From contig JAFGKU010000048.1 in assembly GCA_016928415.1 (NCBI GenBank), positions 1 to 64,000 on the forward strand: a stretch of 64,000 nt of DNA. The letters are read 5' to 3'. This DNA is from Spirochaetales bacterium. Lineage in GTDB: Bacteria; Spirochaetota; Spirochaetia; SZUA-6; JAFGRV01. The notes under the pieces are model-generated. The model was not told the DNA's origin and did no database searches. It saw nothing but the letters and a program-made list of their open reading frames with translations. Each line of letters opens with the position of its first letter. Within the stretch, counting starts at the first letter, position 1. Made by a program: the position numbers and the translations under genes. Positions 27,583-35,167 of this stretch are shown here, one piece after another.

Positions 27583-28836
27583 GTGCCTTATAAAAACACC
27601 TGTGTCCTGGTTCTTATCGGATCAGAGATTGTCACGGGTGAAATTGGAGATCAATATCAAAAGCTGCTAGGCAGGGAACTGACTAATGCCGGATTTTCGA
27701 TAACAAAAATAATTCAAATTCCGGACATTGGGGAAATACTTGAAAAGGAACTGGTCAATGCCCTGAACGGGAACAGTCTCATTGTGACTACGGGCGGGCT
27801 GGGTCCGACAACCGATGATATTACACGGGAAATCATCGCTGAAATATCCGGAGTTCCTCTCAGGCTTGATGAAAAGGAATGGTCCAAATTAAAAAAGCGG
27901 TTCTGGGACCCGCAGCTGGCTGAAATAAATAAAAAACAGGCCATGATCCCGGAAGGTTTCACGGTACTTGAAAATGAACACGGTACGGCAGCAGGTTTTA
28001 CGGGAATGGTAAACAACCTGAGGATTGCATCCCTTCCCGGACCGCCTTCCGAACTGAAAGCCATGTTCTTTGAAAAATTACTGCCGTTCCTGAAAGAAAT
28101 TTCCCATACGGGATTACGGCACAGAACAACCGGTTCGGCATTCCTGATATCCGAATCATTACTGGAGCAGGCGCTGCAGGAAGTTTGCGACGAAAATTGC
28201 AAATGGTCTACACGGCTGGAGCCTGACAGGGTTATTTTCAACATCGAAAGCACCGATTTATCGCTGCAACAGAAGTGCTTTCAAAAGCTTGAAACAAGAT
28301 TCGGCAAACCGCGGATCAGGCAATACAACAAGAGTATCAGCGAAATCGTTTTTGAAAAATTGCTTCAATCTAAAAAAACGTTCTGTTCGGTTGAATCCTG
28401 TACCGGCGGTCTTATAGGGAAGTGGATGACTGATTTACCGGGCAGTTCGGAGGTATATTGGGGAGGATGCATTGTTTATTCCAATGATGCCAAAAACAGG
28501 CTCGTTGGCGTTGATCAAAAAATAATCGCGGAGAAGGGTGCCGTTTCCGGGGAAACCGCATCTGAAATGTCTTTAAAAGGTGCGGGCCTGTCAAAGGCCG
28601 ATTTTTGTGTGGCTGTAACAGGCATTGCCGGGCCTTCAGGCGGTTCGAAGGACAAACCAGTCGGTACTGTCTGGATTTCCGTATGTGCCAGGGACGGTAA
28701 ACCGCTTACTTTACCCTATTTTTTCAAGGGAAACAGGGATATCGTACGGCGGAAAACAGCCGTCATGACGCTTATTTTATTGGAATCTTTAATTGAAGGT
28801 AAAAAAGAGCATTCTTTTTTACCGGACAATTTTTGA
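27583..28836 (+). CDS. cinA: CinA-family protein: nucleotide-binding domain plus PncC-type amidase
   Basis: 417 aa, the full two-domain form. The N-terminal MoCF-like domain carries G-S-E-I-V-T-G-E and V-T-T-G-G-L-G-P-T-T-D-D. The C-terminal domain (about 255-415) carries S-V-E-S-C-T-G-G-L and V-T-G-I-A-G-P-S-G-G, matching nicotinamide-nucleotide amidase PncC. The C-terminal domain recycles pyridine nucleotides and the N-terminal part is an ADP-ribose/NMN-type hydrolase in characterised members. GTG start with GGGAGG 11 bp upstream. No terminator is evident before the rho promoter. Confidence 0.93.
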   Translation: MPYKNTCVLVLIGSEIVTGEIGDQYQKLLGRELTNAGFSITKIIQIPDIGEILEKELVNALNGNSLIVTTGGLGPTTDDITREIIAEISGVPLRLDEKEWSKLKKRFWDPQLAEINKKQAMIPEGFTVLENEHGTAAGFTGMVNNLRIASLPGPPSELKAMFFEKLLPFLKEISHTGLRHRTTGSAFLISESLLEQALQEVCDENCKWSTRLEPDRVIFNIESTDLSLQQKCFQKLETRFGKPRIRQYNKSISEIVFEKLLQSKKTFCSVESCTGGLIGKWMTDLPGSSEVYWGGCIVYSNDAKNRLVGVDQKIIAEKGAVSGETASEMSLKGAGLSKADFCVAVTGIAGPSGGSKDKPVGTVWISVCARDGKPLTLPYFFKGNRDIVRRKTAVMTLILLESLIEGKKEHSFLPDNF

Positions 28837-28855
28837 GGTATATTTTATGAAAGTC

Positions 28856-28884
28856 TTGACATATGGGGAGAAATGTAATATAGT
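28856..28884 (+). promoter_or_regulatory. rho promoter
   Basis: TTGACA (28856-28861) and TATAGT (28879-28884) with exactly 17 bp spacing, the best sigma70-like promoter here. It gives rho a leader of about 130 nt. Confidence 0.75.
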
Positions 28885-28924
28885 TATAACATATAGTAAC
28901 TAACTAATCAAACATAAATAATTT

Positions 28925-28961
28925 ACAGGCATATAAAAGGGTTTTTTAAGGGCGTGCCTGT
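28925..28961 (+). promoter_or_regulatory. Stem-loop in the rho leader
   Basis: ACAGGCA (28925-28931) pairs with TGCCTGT (28955-28961), enclosing a loop with a T6 run. rho is autoregulated by attenuation in its leader in E. coli; a similar role here is inference. Confidence 0.4.
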
Positions 28962-29019
28962 TCACTTATAAGTCGTTGGCTTCAAATCATAAGCTTAATT
29001 TTATTACATGGAGAATTAG

Positions 29020-30687
29020 ATGGCCGTTATGCGTAAAAAAACCACAGACGAAAATGAAAGAAACAATAACCTGAACGGAAACGAACTGGATTTCACCGGG
29101 GAATCGCATCAACCACCCCTTGAGATGCCGGATACATCGAAAGAAAACGGCAATGGTAAAATTGTCGCTGTCACCAGGAAAAAAATCACCAGGAAGAAAG
29201 ACAGGTCTGAAGTAAAACAAACCGAAGACGACGGGTCTGCTTATTCAAATAACAACGGTTCAACTGCATTGGACGACAGGAAACAGAAACGGTTCAATGC
29301 ATCAACCAATCAGGCAAATAATAATAATCACAATAACAATAACAATAACAACAATAACCAATACCCGAATTCACAAACGGACAAAACGCCGGATCTTCTT
29401 CCGGAAATAGGTGAGAAGCTGAATATCAACACCCTCACCGACATGAACCTGCCGCAGCTGCGCGAACTGGCGGAAAAATACGGCCTGAGCAAAGAAACCC
29501 TTATTACCATGAGGAAACAGGAAATAATCTTTGCAATACTGAAAGCGCACACTGAAAGAAACGGTTTAATTTATGCCTACGGGGCGCTTGAAATCCTGCC
29601 GGACGGCTACGGCTTCCTGCGCTCACCGCATTACAGCTACCTTCCGGGGCCTGACGATATCTACATTTCGCCGTCACAGATAAGGTTGTTCAACCTTAAA
29701 ACGGGGGATGTCGTTGCCGGCCAGATTCGGCCGCCCAAGGAAGGCGAACGTTTCTTCGCGATGCTTCGTGTTGAAAACGTAAATAACGACGACCCGACAA
29801 TCGCGCAGACGCGTATCCCCTTTGACACGCTCACCCCGCTCTACCCCAACAGGCGCCTGAATCTCGAAACCCAGACAAACGAGATTTCCACCCGCCTTAT
29901 CAACCTTTTCTGCCCGATCGGCAAAGGTCAGCGCGGCTTGATCGTTTCACCGCCCCGTACTGGCAAGACGATCCTGCTTCAGAAGATTGCCAATGCCATT
30001 ACGGCTAACCACCCGGAGGTTTTTCTTTTCGTCCTCCTCATTGATGAACGGCCGGAAGAAGTGACGGACATGCAGAGAAACGTCAAGGGCGAAGTTGTGG
30101 CATCAACGTTCGACGAACAGGCTACGCGTCATGTCCAAGTTGCGGAAATGGTCCTGGAAAAAGCCAAGCGCCTCGTCGAGCATAAACGGGACGTCATGAT
30201 ACTCCTCGATTCAATTACACGCCTTGCACGCGCCTACAACCAGACGGTGCCGACTTCCGGCAAAATACTGTCAGGCGGTGTGGATTCCAACGCGCTCCAC
30301 AAACCCAAACGCTTTTTCGGGGCCGCCAGGAACATCGAAAACGGCGGCAGCCTGACCATAGTGGCCACCGCACTGATAGACACTGGCAGCCGCATGGACG
30401 AAGTTATTTTTGAAGAATTCAAGGGCACCGGCAACATGGAAATACATCTTGACAGAAGGCTTTCCGACAGGAGGCTGTTCCCCGCCATTAATATCAAAAA
30501 ATCCGGCACAAGGAAAGAGGAACTCCTGCTCAGCGAGGAAGAATTGAACAAGATGTGGATCCTGAGAAAAGTTATCAACCCGATGGACGATGTTGAAATC
30601 ATTGAATTACTGATCGACAGGATGAAAAAGACAAAAGACAACGAAGCCTTCCTCCGCTCAATGAACACGACATCGCTTTCCGAATAA
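29020..30687 (+). CDS. rho: Transcription termination factor Rho, with N-terminal extension
   Basis: 555 aa against about 420 in E. coli. Residues 1-130 are a hydrophilic extension with an Asn-rich tract (about 97-118, nearly pure Asn). The RNA-binding N-domain follows ([12 protein letters not shown] near 145, then the cold-shock-like Y-G-F-L-R-S segment). The ATPase core has Walker A at P-R-T-G-K316-T and a [11 protein letters not shown] Walker B/Q-loop region. Rho is a hexameric RNA helicase that ends untranslated transcripts. Start ATG has GGAGAA at 6 bp. The stop lies 5 bp from the end of the convergent znuB gene, with no room for an intrinsic terminator. Confidence 0.97.
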   Translation: MAVMRKKTTDENERNNNLNGNELDFTGESHQPPLEMPDTSKENGNGKIVAVTRKKITRKKDRSEVKQTEDDGSAYSNNNGSTALDDRKQKRFNASTNQANNNNHNNNNNNNNNQYPNSQTDKTPDLLPEIGEKLNINTLTDMNLPQLRELAEKYGLSKETLITMRKQEIIFAILKAHTERNGLIYAYGALEILPDGYGFLRSPHYSYLPGPDDIYISPSQIRLFNLKTGDVVAGQIRPPKEGERFFAMLRVENVNNDDPTIAQTRIPFDTLTPLYPNRRLNLETQTNEISTRLINLFCPIGKGQRGLIVSPPRTGKTILLQKIANAITANHPEVFLFVLLIDERPEEVTDMQRNVKGEVVASTFDEQATRHVQVAEMVLEKAKRLVEHKRDVMILLDSITRLARAYNQTVPTSGKILSGGVDSNALHKPKRFFGAARNIENGGSLTIVATALIDTGSRMDEVIFEEFKGTGNMEIHLDRRLSDRRLFPAINIKKSGTRKEELLLSEEELNKMWILRKVINPMDDVEIIELLIDRMKKTKDNEAFLRSMNTTSLSE

Positions 30688-30692
30688 CGGTC

Positions 30693-31538
30693 TCAAGACC
30701 TGCGGTTCTTGACAAGCAGGCTTAGAAAGTAAAAAACCCCTGTAATCAATACGATAACGGCTCCCGTCGACGCGTTCCAGTAAAACGACAGAACAAGACC
30801 GCTTATGCCCGCCGTAAAGGTTATGAGTATGGAAAAAAGATGGTATTGGCGGACATTCCTGGAAAGATTCCTTGCCGCCGATGCGGGAATGACCAGGAAC
30901 GAATTAATGATGAAAAGCCCTATCCATTGGATGGAAATCGCTACAACGACGGCAATCAATGCCATGAAAGAAAGCTCCAGCAGGTAAGCACGGACCCCCC
31001 TGCTCAATGCAAGGTGGGTATGGATACTCAGCAAAAGAAGCCTGTTGTATAAAAACCACCAGAAGACCATGACAATAACGAGTACGGCAAGAAGCGACAA
31101 CAGGTCCGAAGACGTGATACTGAGAATGTCTCCTATCATGTAAGAGGAATAACGGGAAAATCCGCCTCCTATACCGCTGGATAAAAAACTGATGCCCAAT
31201 GCAACGACCAGGGATGTAACAATGGAGATAGTGGTCGTGGTGGCGCCGCCTGTCTTGTTTTTAAGAACCGATATAAGGATGGCGAAAGTGATTGAGAATC
31301 CTACCAGGGCCAGCAGGGGGTCCTTGAAGCCCAGCAGGATTCCGATGGCAATCCCGGCGAAAATTGAATGCCCCAGGGAATCGGAGAAAAATGCCATGCG
31401 GTTGCTGACGACCATGGTGCCCAAAATGCCGAATGTGGGGGCTACCAGGAGAATCGCCAGAAAGGCGTTTTTTGTAAAATCATGCGAAAGAAATTCAAAG
31501 GGGAGCAGCGTATCCATCAAGCCGTAAATCCAGTTCAT
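30693..31538 (-). CDS. znuB: Zinc/manganese ABC transporter permease
   Basis: 281 aa, strongly hydrophobic, eight or so membrane helices, ABC-3 family permease with the conserved P-A-A-S-A-R-N-L and G-[IL]-S-x-S/F segments. It forms the membrane channel of the importer encoded with znuC and znuA. The ATG at 31538 overlaps the znuC region closely (stop at 31541); AAAGG lies 9 bp upstream, preferred over a TTG two codons earlier. Metal assigned from the Fur-family regulator at the head of the operon; manganese cannot be excluded. Confidence 0.88.
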   Translation of the reverse strand: MNWIYGLMDTLLPFEFLSHDFTKNAFLAILLVAPTFGILGTMVVSNRMAFFSDSLGHSIFAGIAIGILLGFKDPLLALVGFSITFAILISVLKNKTGGATTTTISIVTSLVVALGISFLSSGIGGGFSRYSSYMIGDILSITSSDLLSLLAVLVIVMVFWWFLYNRLLLLSIHTHLALSRGVRAYLLELSFMALIAVVVAISIQWIGLFIINSFLVIPASAARNLSRNVRQYHLFSILITFTAGISGLVLSFYWNASTGAVIVLITGVFYFLSLLVKNRRS

Positions 31539-31540
31539 GA

Positions 31541-32308
31541 TCAACAGCCTTTCGCCTGATGTTTCCCGAAATAACGGATGAAAGATTCGGTCAAAAACAC
31601 TTCGGACGGGGGACCCGATTCAATGACTTTCCCGTCAAGAAGCACTACCGTGTTGGCATATTCCGCCACCATGTCAAGATCATGTGACACAATGACGATG
31701 GCAAGGTCAAACGAATTCCTCAGTCCGGCCACGATGGAATAGAAAAGACGGATACCCGCATCATCGAGGGCGGAAACCGGCTCGTCAAGAAGCAGGAGGT
31801 CCGGTGCGGGGATCAGGGCCAGGGCCAGAAGAACCCTTTGCATTTCTCCTCCCGAAAGCTGCCCCAGCCTGCGCTCCGCCAGATGATCGGCCTTGACAAC
31901 CGAGAGGTATTCCCTTACCCTTGCCCGTTCCCTATCCGTCTGGAAAAGGAATACCGGCGCCCTGCCTGTGCTTGATAAAAATAAATCGGTAACCGTAACA
32001 GGCGATGAACGGTCCAGCGACATATTTTGAGGCACATACCCGATAACCGGTTTCCCCGTGTGTTTGCCCTTCGCGTCGAGGAAATTCAATTTGCCCTGGT
32101 GCTTTATAATACCCAGCATTGCCTTGAGCAGGGTCGTCTTGCCGGACCCGTTCGGTCCGACTATGGCGGTTACCTGGCCGCAATGAATATGGAAACTCAC
32201 ATCATTTAATATGACCGCTTTACCCTGTGTAACGGTAATACCTTTGACTTTCGTACAACAGAGTCCGCAGGATTTGTTTGCCATTACTGCTTCTTTGCCG
32301 GTATCCAT
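31541..32308 (-). CDS. znuC: Zinc/manganese ABC transporter ATPase
   Basis: 255 aa. All ABC ATPase signatures are visible: Walker A G-P-N-G-S-G-K-T-T, signature L-S-G-G-E-M-Q-R, Walker B L-L-L-L-D-E-P and the switch His in V-S-H-D. It has a Cys-rich start (K-S-C-G-L-C-C) not usual for ZnuC. ATG at 32308 sits 5 bp after GAGG. Located between znuA (12 bp gap) and znuB (2 bp gap), so one operon. Confidence 0.92.
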   Translation of the reverse strand: MDTGKEAVMANKSCGLCCTKVKGITVTQGKAVILNDVSFHIHCGQVTAIVGPNGSGKTTLLKAMLGIIKHQGKLNFLDAKGKHTGKPVIGYVPQNMSLDRSSPVTVTDLFLSSTGRAPVFLFQTDRERARVREYLSVVKADHLAERRLGQLSGGEMQRVLLALALIPAPDLLLLDEPVSALDDAGIRLFYSIVAGLRNSFDLAIVIVSHDLDMVAEYANTVVLLDGKVIESGPPSEVFLTESFIRYFGKHQAKGC

Positions 32309-32320
32309 ATTCACCTCAGG

Positions 32321-33256
32321 CTATTTCAGGGCCTTTTTAAGCGCCTCCATATTCTTCAGCATGATCTTCTCGTACGCGTCCGGCAATTCTGGGCCGGTAA
32401 CCGCCGGATCAAGGGTTAATACCGGAACCCCTGTTTCCCTGTTCAGAAGCTCGGCGATTTTGGCCGGGTACTGCGGTTCCACGAACAACGCTTTCACATG
32501 CTCCCTGTTAATCGTCTCTATCAGCTCCGTTAATTCCTTCACACCCGGCTCCGAACCAGGTTCCCTTTCAATCACGGCGCTTATGCACAGGTTGAATTCG
32601 CCGGCGAAATAGGGAAACGCCTCATGGAACGTAATGATATCCCTGCCCCCCAGCGAATCAAGCTCATTGTGCATCCTCTCCTTTAAGTCCTTTATTTTTT
32701 TAACATATTCTTTCGTGTTTTCAAAATACAAGGCCTTATGCTCCGGGTCGGCCAGGGCCAGTCCCCTTCCAATGTTCTCAATTTCCCTGATGGCAAGGGA
32801 CAGGCTTACCCAGACATGAGGATTCGTTTCACCCGTGGTAAAATCATTGGTGCGCATTTCAATTCCCTCGCTGGCCGTCAACACGGTTAGTTCCGGGTAT
32901 TGCTCAATAACCTTATCAAGAAACGACTCCAGGCCCCCGCCATTGATAATGAAAACGGATGCTTTTTCCAGGTCAAGCATGTTTTTCGGTGAAAGCTGGT
33001 AATCATGCAGACAGCCTGTGTACGGCGGTGTCATATTCAGGAGTTTTATGTCGGGAACATCCCGGGTAATATTCAGGGAAAAAATGTAAAGAGGATAAAA
33101 AGAAGTTACTATTGTAAAAGTGGCGTCAATGGGTTCGGGCTCCTTTTTTCGGGTACACCCTGAGAACACCGGTAAAATAAAAAAAAGCAGGAATAAAACT
33201 ATTATAAACGGCGCTCCTGCCCTCTTCCGTATTTTATTAAGCATGTTCACACTCAT
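32321..33256 (-). CDS. znuA: Zinc/manganese-binding lipoprotein of the ABC importer
   Basis: 311 aa, cluster A-I/ZnuA solute-binding protein. Lipobox V-F-S-G-Cys34 after a hydrophobic segment, so it is membrane-anchored. Candidate metal ligands sit in the expected order: L-H-D-Y-Q, N-P-H-V-W, F-H-E-A-F and an acidic residue in T-L-D-P-A. The His-rich loop found in many zinc-specific ZnuA proteins is absent, leaving manganese possible. The ATG at 33256 follows the zur stop by one base and has GGAG inside the end of zur, implying coupling. Confidence 0.9.
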   Translation of the reverse strand: MSVNMLNKIRKRAGAPFIIVLFLLFFILPVFSGCTRKKEPEPIDATFTIVTSFYPLYIFSLNITRDVPDIKLLNMTPPYTGCLHDYQLSPKNMLDLEKASVFIINGGGLESFLDKVIEQYPELTVLTASEGIEMRTNDFTTGETNPHVWVSLSLAIREIENIGRGLALADPEHKALYFENTKEYVKKIKDLKERMHNELDSLGGRDIITFHEAFPYFAGEFNLCISAVIEREPGSEPGVKELTELIETINREHVKALFVEPQYPAKIAELLNRETGVPVLTLDPAVTGPELPDAYEKIMLKNMEALKKALK

Positions 33257-33257
33257 T

Positions 33258-33650
33258 TTAATTACTCCTTTTGCAGCTGCCGCACACACCCGTCAGGTAT
33301 AAAACATGGGAATGGATGGAATAATCCAGCTCGGAAGCTATTTTATTCATGAGTTTTTCGCGCAGGCAGCCTCTAAATGGTGAAAAAGTATGGCAGACTT
33401 CACAATGGATGAAATGCAGGTGGGGGTTTTCTTTCTTGAAGTAATACCGGACGGCGCCTTCCCTGGTACACAGAATGGTAAAGCCTTCAATCCTGTGCTG
33501 CAGTTCAAGGTAATGGAGGCCCCGGTAAATCGTGGCAAGGTTGACAGCCTTTTTCAGCAGGGCGTGGACATCACCTGCGGAAAGGGGAACGGATGAACCG
33601 TTTATAATGGATAAAATTCGCTGTCGTTTTTTAGTCAATTTGCAAATCAT
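33258..33650 (-). CDS. zur: Fur-family metal regulator, probably Zur
   Basis: 130 aa. Winged-helix part at residues 5-70 (T-K-K-R-Q-R-I-L, A-T-I-Y-R-G-L). Metal site region H77-x-H79 and H82; structural zinc Cys pairs C83-x-x-C86 and C123-x-x-C126 are both intact. It heads the znuACB-type operon, which supports zinc sensing. I prefer the ATG at 33650: the promoter (-10 at 33660-33665) predicts transcription starting near 33653, so the mRNA would be essentially leaderless. A TTG at 33656 or at 33638 is the alternative. Its own palindromic operator overlaps this start. Confidence 0.88.
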   Translation of the reverse strand: MICKLTKKRQRILSIINGSSVPLSAGDVHALLKKAVNLATIYRGLHYLELQHRIEGFTILCTREGAVRYYFKKENPHLHFIHCEVCHTFSPFRGCLREKLMNKIASELDYSIHSHVLYLTGVCGSCKRSN

Positions 33651-33659
33651 TCGCAAATT
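33637..33659. promoter_or_regulatory. Fur/Zur-type operator at the zur-znu promoter
   Basis: A 23-bp imperfect palindrome with arms AATTTGC and GCAAATT around AAATCATTC; one pair is mismatched besides the centre. The 7-1-7 layout (TGCAAAT-N-ATTCGCA) is that of Fur-family boxes. It abuts the -10 hexamer and covers the predicted transcription start, the ideal place for repression. Confidence 0.7.
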
Positions 33660-33688
33660 AATATAGTATTTCTATTTGATAGAGTCAA
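33660..33688 (-). promoter_or_regulatory. Promoter of the zur-znu operon
   Basis: On the minus strand TTGACT (33683-33688) and TATATT (33660-33665) are 17 bp apart, directly upstream of the operator. Confidence 0.7.
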
Positions 33689-33727
33689 GCCGTCATTTTT
33701 TATCTGCCGGTAAGCGTATACTTTACA

Positions 33728-34834
33728 ATGATTAATTATTCACCTATACTTAACAGCATGAAATATAAAGAATTTATTTTCCCGATCTTAATCGTTTCGC
33801 TTTTTTTTACCGGCTTTGTGTCAGTACATTCCGAACAAATATATTATATTGATGAAATGATCGATGAAGCCGCCTGGGAGGTTATCGATGTCATTTCGCC
33901 CAAAAAAGGGGCAAAAACAATCGTGGTATCATACTTTAATATGGATGAGGGATCAGCTTTTTTAAACGATTATATTATCGGTAATCTTACAACGGCGATT
34001 GCCAATGGAATAAACGAGGAGTCATTGCCTTTAAAAATCGTCAACAGGCAATACCTTGACCAGATAATGAAAGAACTCTCCTTCCAGCTTTCAGACCTGG
34101 CCGATCAAACCTCCCAGTTAAAAGTCGGTAAAGTTATCGGAGCCAATATCATGGTAACCGGCTCAATAATGAAACCCGATATTACCGTTGACAAGGGGAT
34201 CGCCTATAAAATCAATCTTCAATTCATAGAGGTGGAAACAGGTGTTGTCATAGGAGGTTACCAGGCGGTATTCTGGACTGAACAGGCACAAATCGCCCAG
34301 AATAAAAAAGAATCGGATATAAAAGCAAACAAGCCGGAAAAAGAATACACTATCTGGGACGACGGTCAGGATTTTTCAGTCACCTGGGCGGAACCAAAAA
34401 ACGGCGTGAAGGTATCGGTATCTACGCCTGCCACGGGTAAAAGCCATCTCGTGGTGGATGTCTCATGGAAGGATTGGGATGCCGGTTTCGGGCTCGAATG
34501 GGTCAAAAACGAAACATACAAGCTCACGGGCGAGAGCCGTTTAAGTTTCAAATTAAAAAAAGCAAAAGGCCAGGACTGCGAAATTGAAATCGCCCTGATT
34601 AATGGCGAAGATGATATTGAAATGACCGGGCCGCCCCTGGTTGAGATGAACTATTTTGATCCTAAAAACAAGGAGTACCAGGAAATCAGTATTCCCTTAA
34701 ACCAGTTCGTGGTAAAAAAGGGTGTTACTGTGGATTATAGTAAAATTGATGAAATGGATTTTAATTTTTACGGGATTCTGCACAGCAAGGGAAGCGCCCA
34801 ATATTTGATTGACGCGATCACACTTATTCCGTAA
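33728..34834 (+). CDS. Secreted LpoB/FlgO-like protein with C-terminal beta domain
   Basis: 368 aa. The hydrophobic signal segment lies at residues 15-35 (the start could be the in-frame ATG at 33758; neither ATG has a clear ribosome site). Residues about 55-165 fit the TolB/FlgO/LpoB-type fold: K-T-I-V-V-S-Y-F-N, an N-L-T-T-A-I helix, I-V-N-R-Q-Y-L-D-Q-I-M-K-E-L, then G-A-N-I-M-V-T-G-S-I. Residues about 205-368 are a beta-sandwich-like region resembling galactose-binding or CIA30-type domains. Relatives help flagellar or peptidoglycan assemblies; the role here is unknown. Divergent from zur. Confidence 0.75.
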   Translation: MINYSPILNSMKYKEFIFPILIVSLFFTGFVSVHSEQIYYIDEMIDEAAWEVIDVISPKKGAKTIVVSYFNMDEGSAFLNDYIIGNLTTAIANGINEESLPLKIVNRQYLDQIMKELSFQLSDLADQTSQLKVGKVIGANIMVTGSIMKPDITVDKGIAYKINLQFIEVETGVVIGGYQAVFWTEQAQIAQNKKESDIKANKPEKEYTIWDDGQDFSVTWAEPKNGVKVSVSTPATGKSHLVVDVSWKDWDAGFGLEWVKNETYKLTGESRLSFKLKKAKGQDCEIEIALINGEDDIEMTGPPLVEMNYFDPKNKEYQEISIPLNQFVVKKGVTVDYSKIDEMDFNFYGILHSKGSAQYLIDAITLIP

Positions 34835-34842
34835 TTTAGCCG

Positions 34843-35013
34843 TCAGGCAAACAGGTCTATCTTCTGCCCCAGCCCTGATTCCTGCATCATCCTGATCAAC
34901 ATATCGGCTTGTTGTTTCTGAATATCCATGGCATTTTTCAGGACCTTGACAGGAACTTCCTGCTGAACCGGGTCAACAGCAGTGAGACCCGACATTTGCG
35001 TATTCACTTCCAT
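34843..35013 (-). CDS. YjfB-like small putative motility protein (56 aa)
   Basis: The frame reads from ATG 35013 to TGA 34843. The sequence opens with M-E-V-N-T and contains V-K-V-L-K-N-A-M-D-I-Q-K-Q-Q-A-D-M-L-I-R-M-M-Q, matching in length and pattern the YjfB family of about 60-aa putative motility proteins (K-K-A-M-D-x-x-x-x-Q). Its ribosome site is poor. It lies alone between the convergent end of the LpoB-like gene and the terminator of the GH16 gene. Short length makes this a moderate call. Confidence 0.65.
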   Translation of the reverse strand: MEVNTQMSGLTAVDPVQQEVPVKVLKNAMDIQKQQADMLIRMMQESGLGQKIDLFA

Positions 35014-35072
35014 GATTGAAATCTAATAAATTCAGGGCATTTTATCAAGTAATGCGGATAAAATTCATCTTT

Positions 35073-35114
35073 AAAAAGCGGGCTGGACGGTAAGTTAAAC
35101 ACCCGGCCAACCCG
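35073..35114 (-). terminator. Rho-independent terminator of the GH16 gene
   Basis: On the minus strand CGGGTTGG (35107-35114) pairs with CCAGCCCG (35079-35086) with one wobble, followed by a T5 run (35073-35077). It lies about 55 bp downstream of the glucanase stop. Confidence 0.6.
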
Positions 35115-35167
35115 TAAAATACCAATCAGCTTGTCTGCATTTTATCAAGCAGACGCGCAGGCCTTTT

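Noticed and set aside
28837-29019. tRNA or small gene before rho
   Set aside because: No cloverleaf and no frame with a ribosome site; the stretch is explained as promoter and leader.
29308-29373. Frameshift or sequencing error in the Asn-rich tract of rho
   Set aside because: The frame continues correctly into the conserved Rho core, so the tract is a genuine coding insertion.
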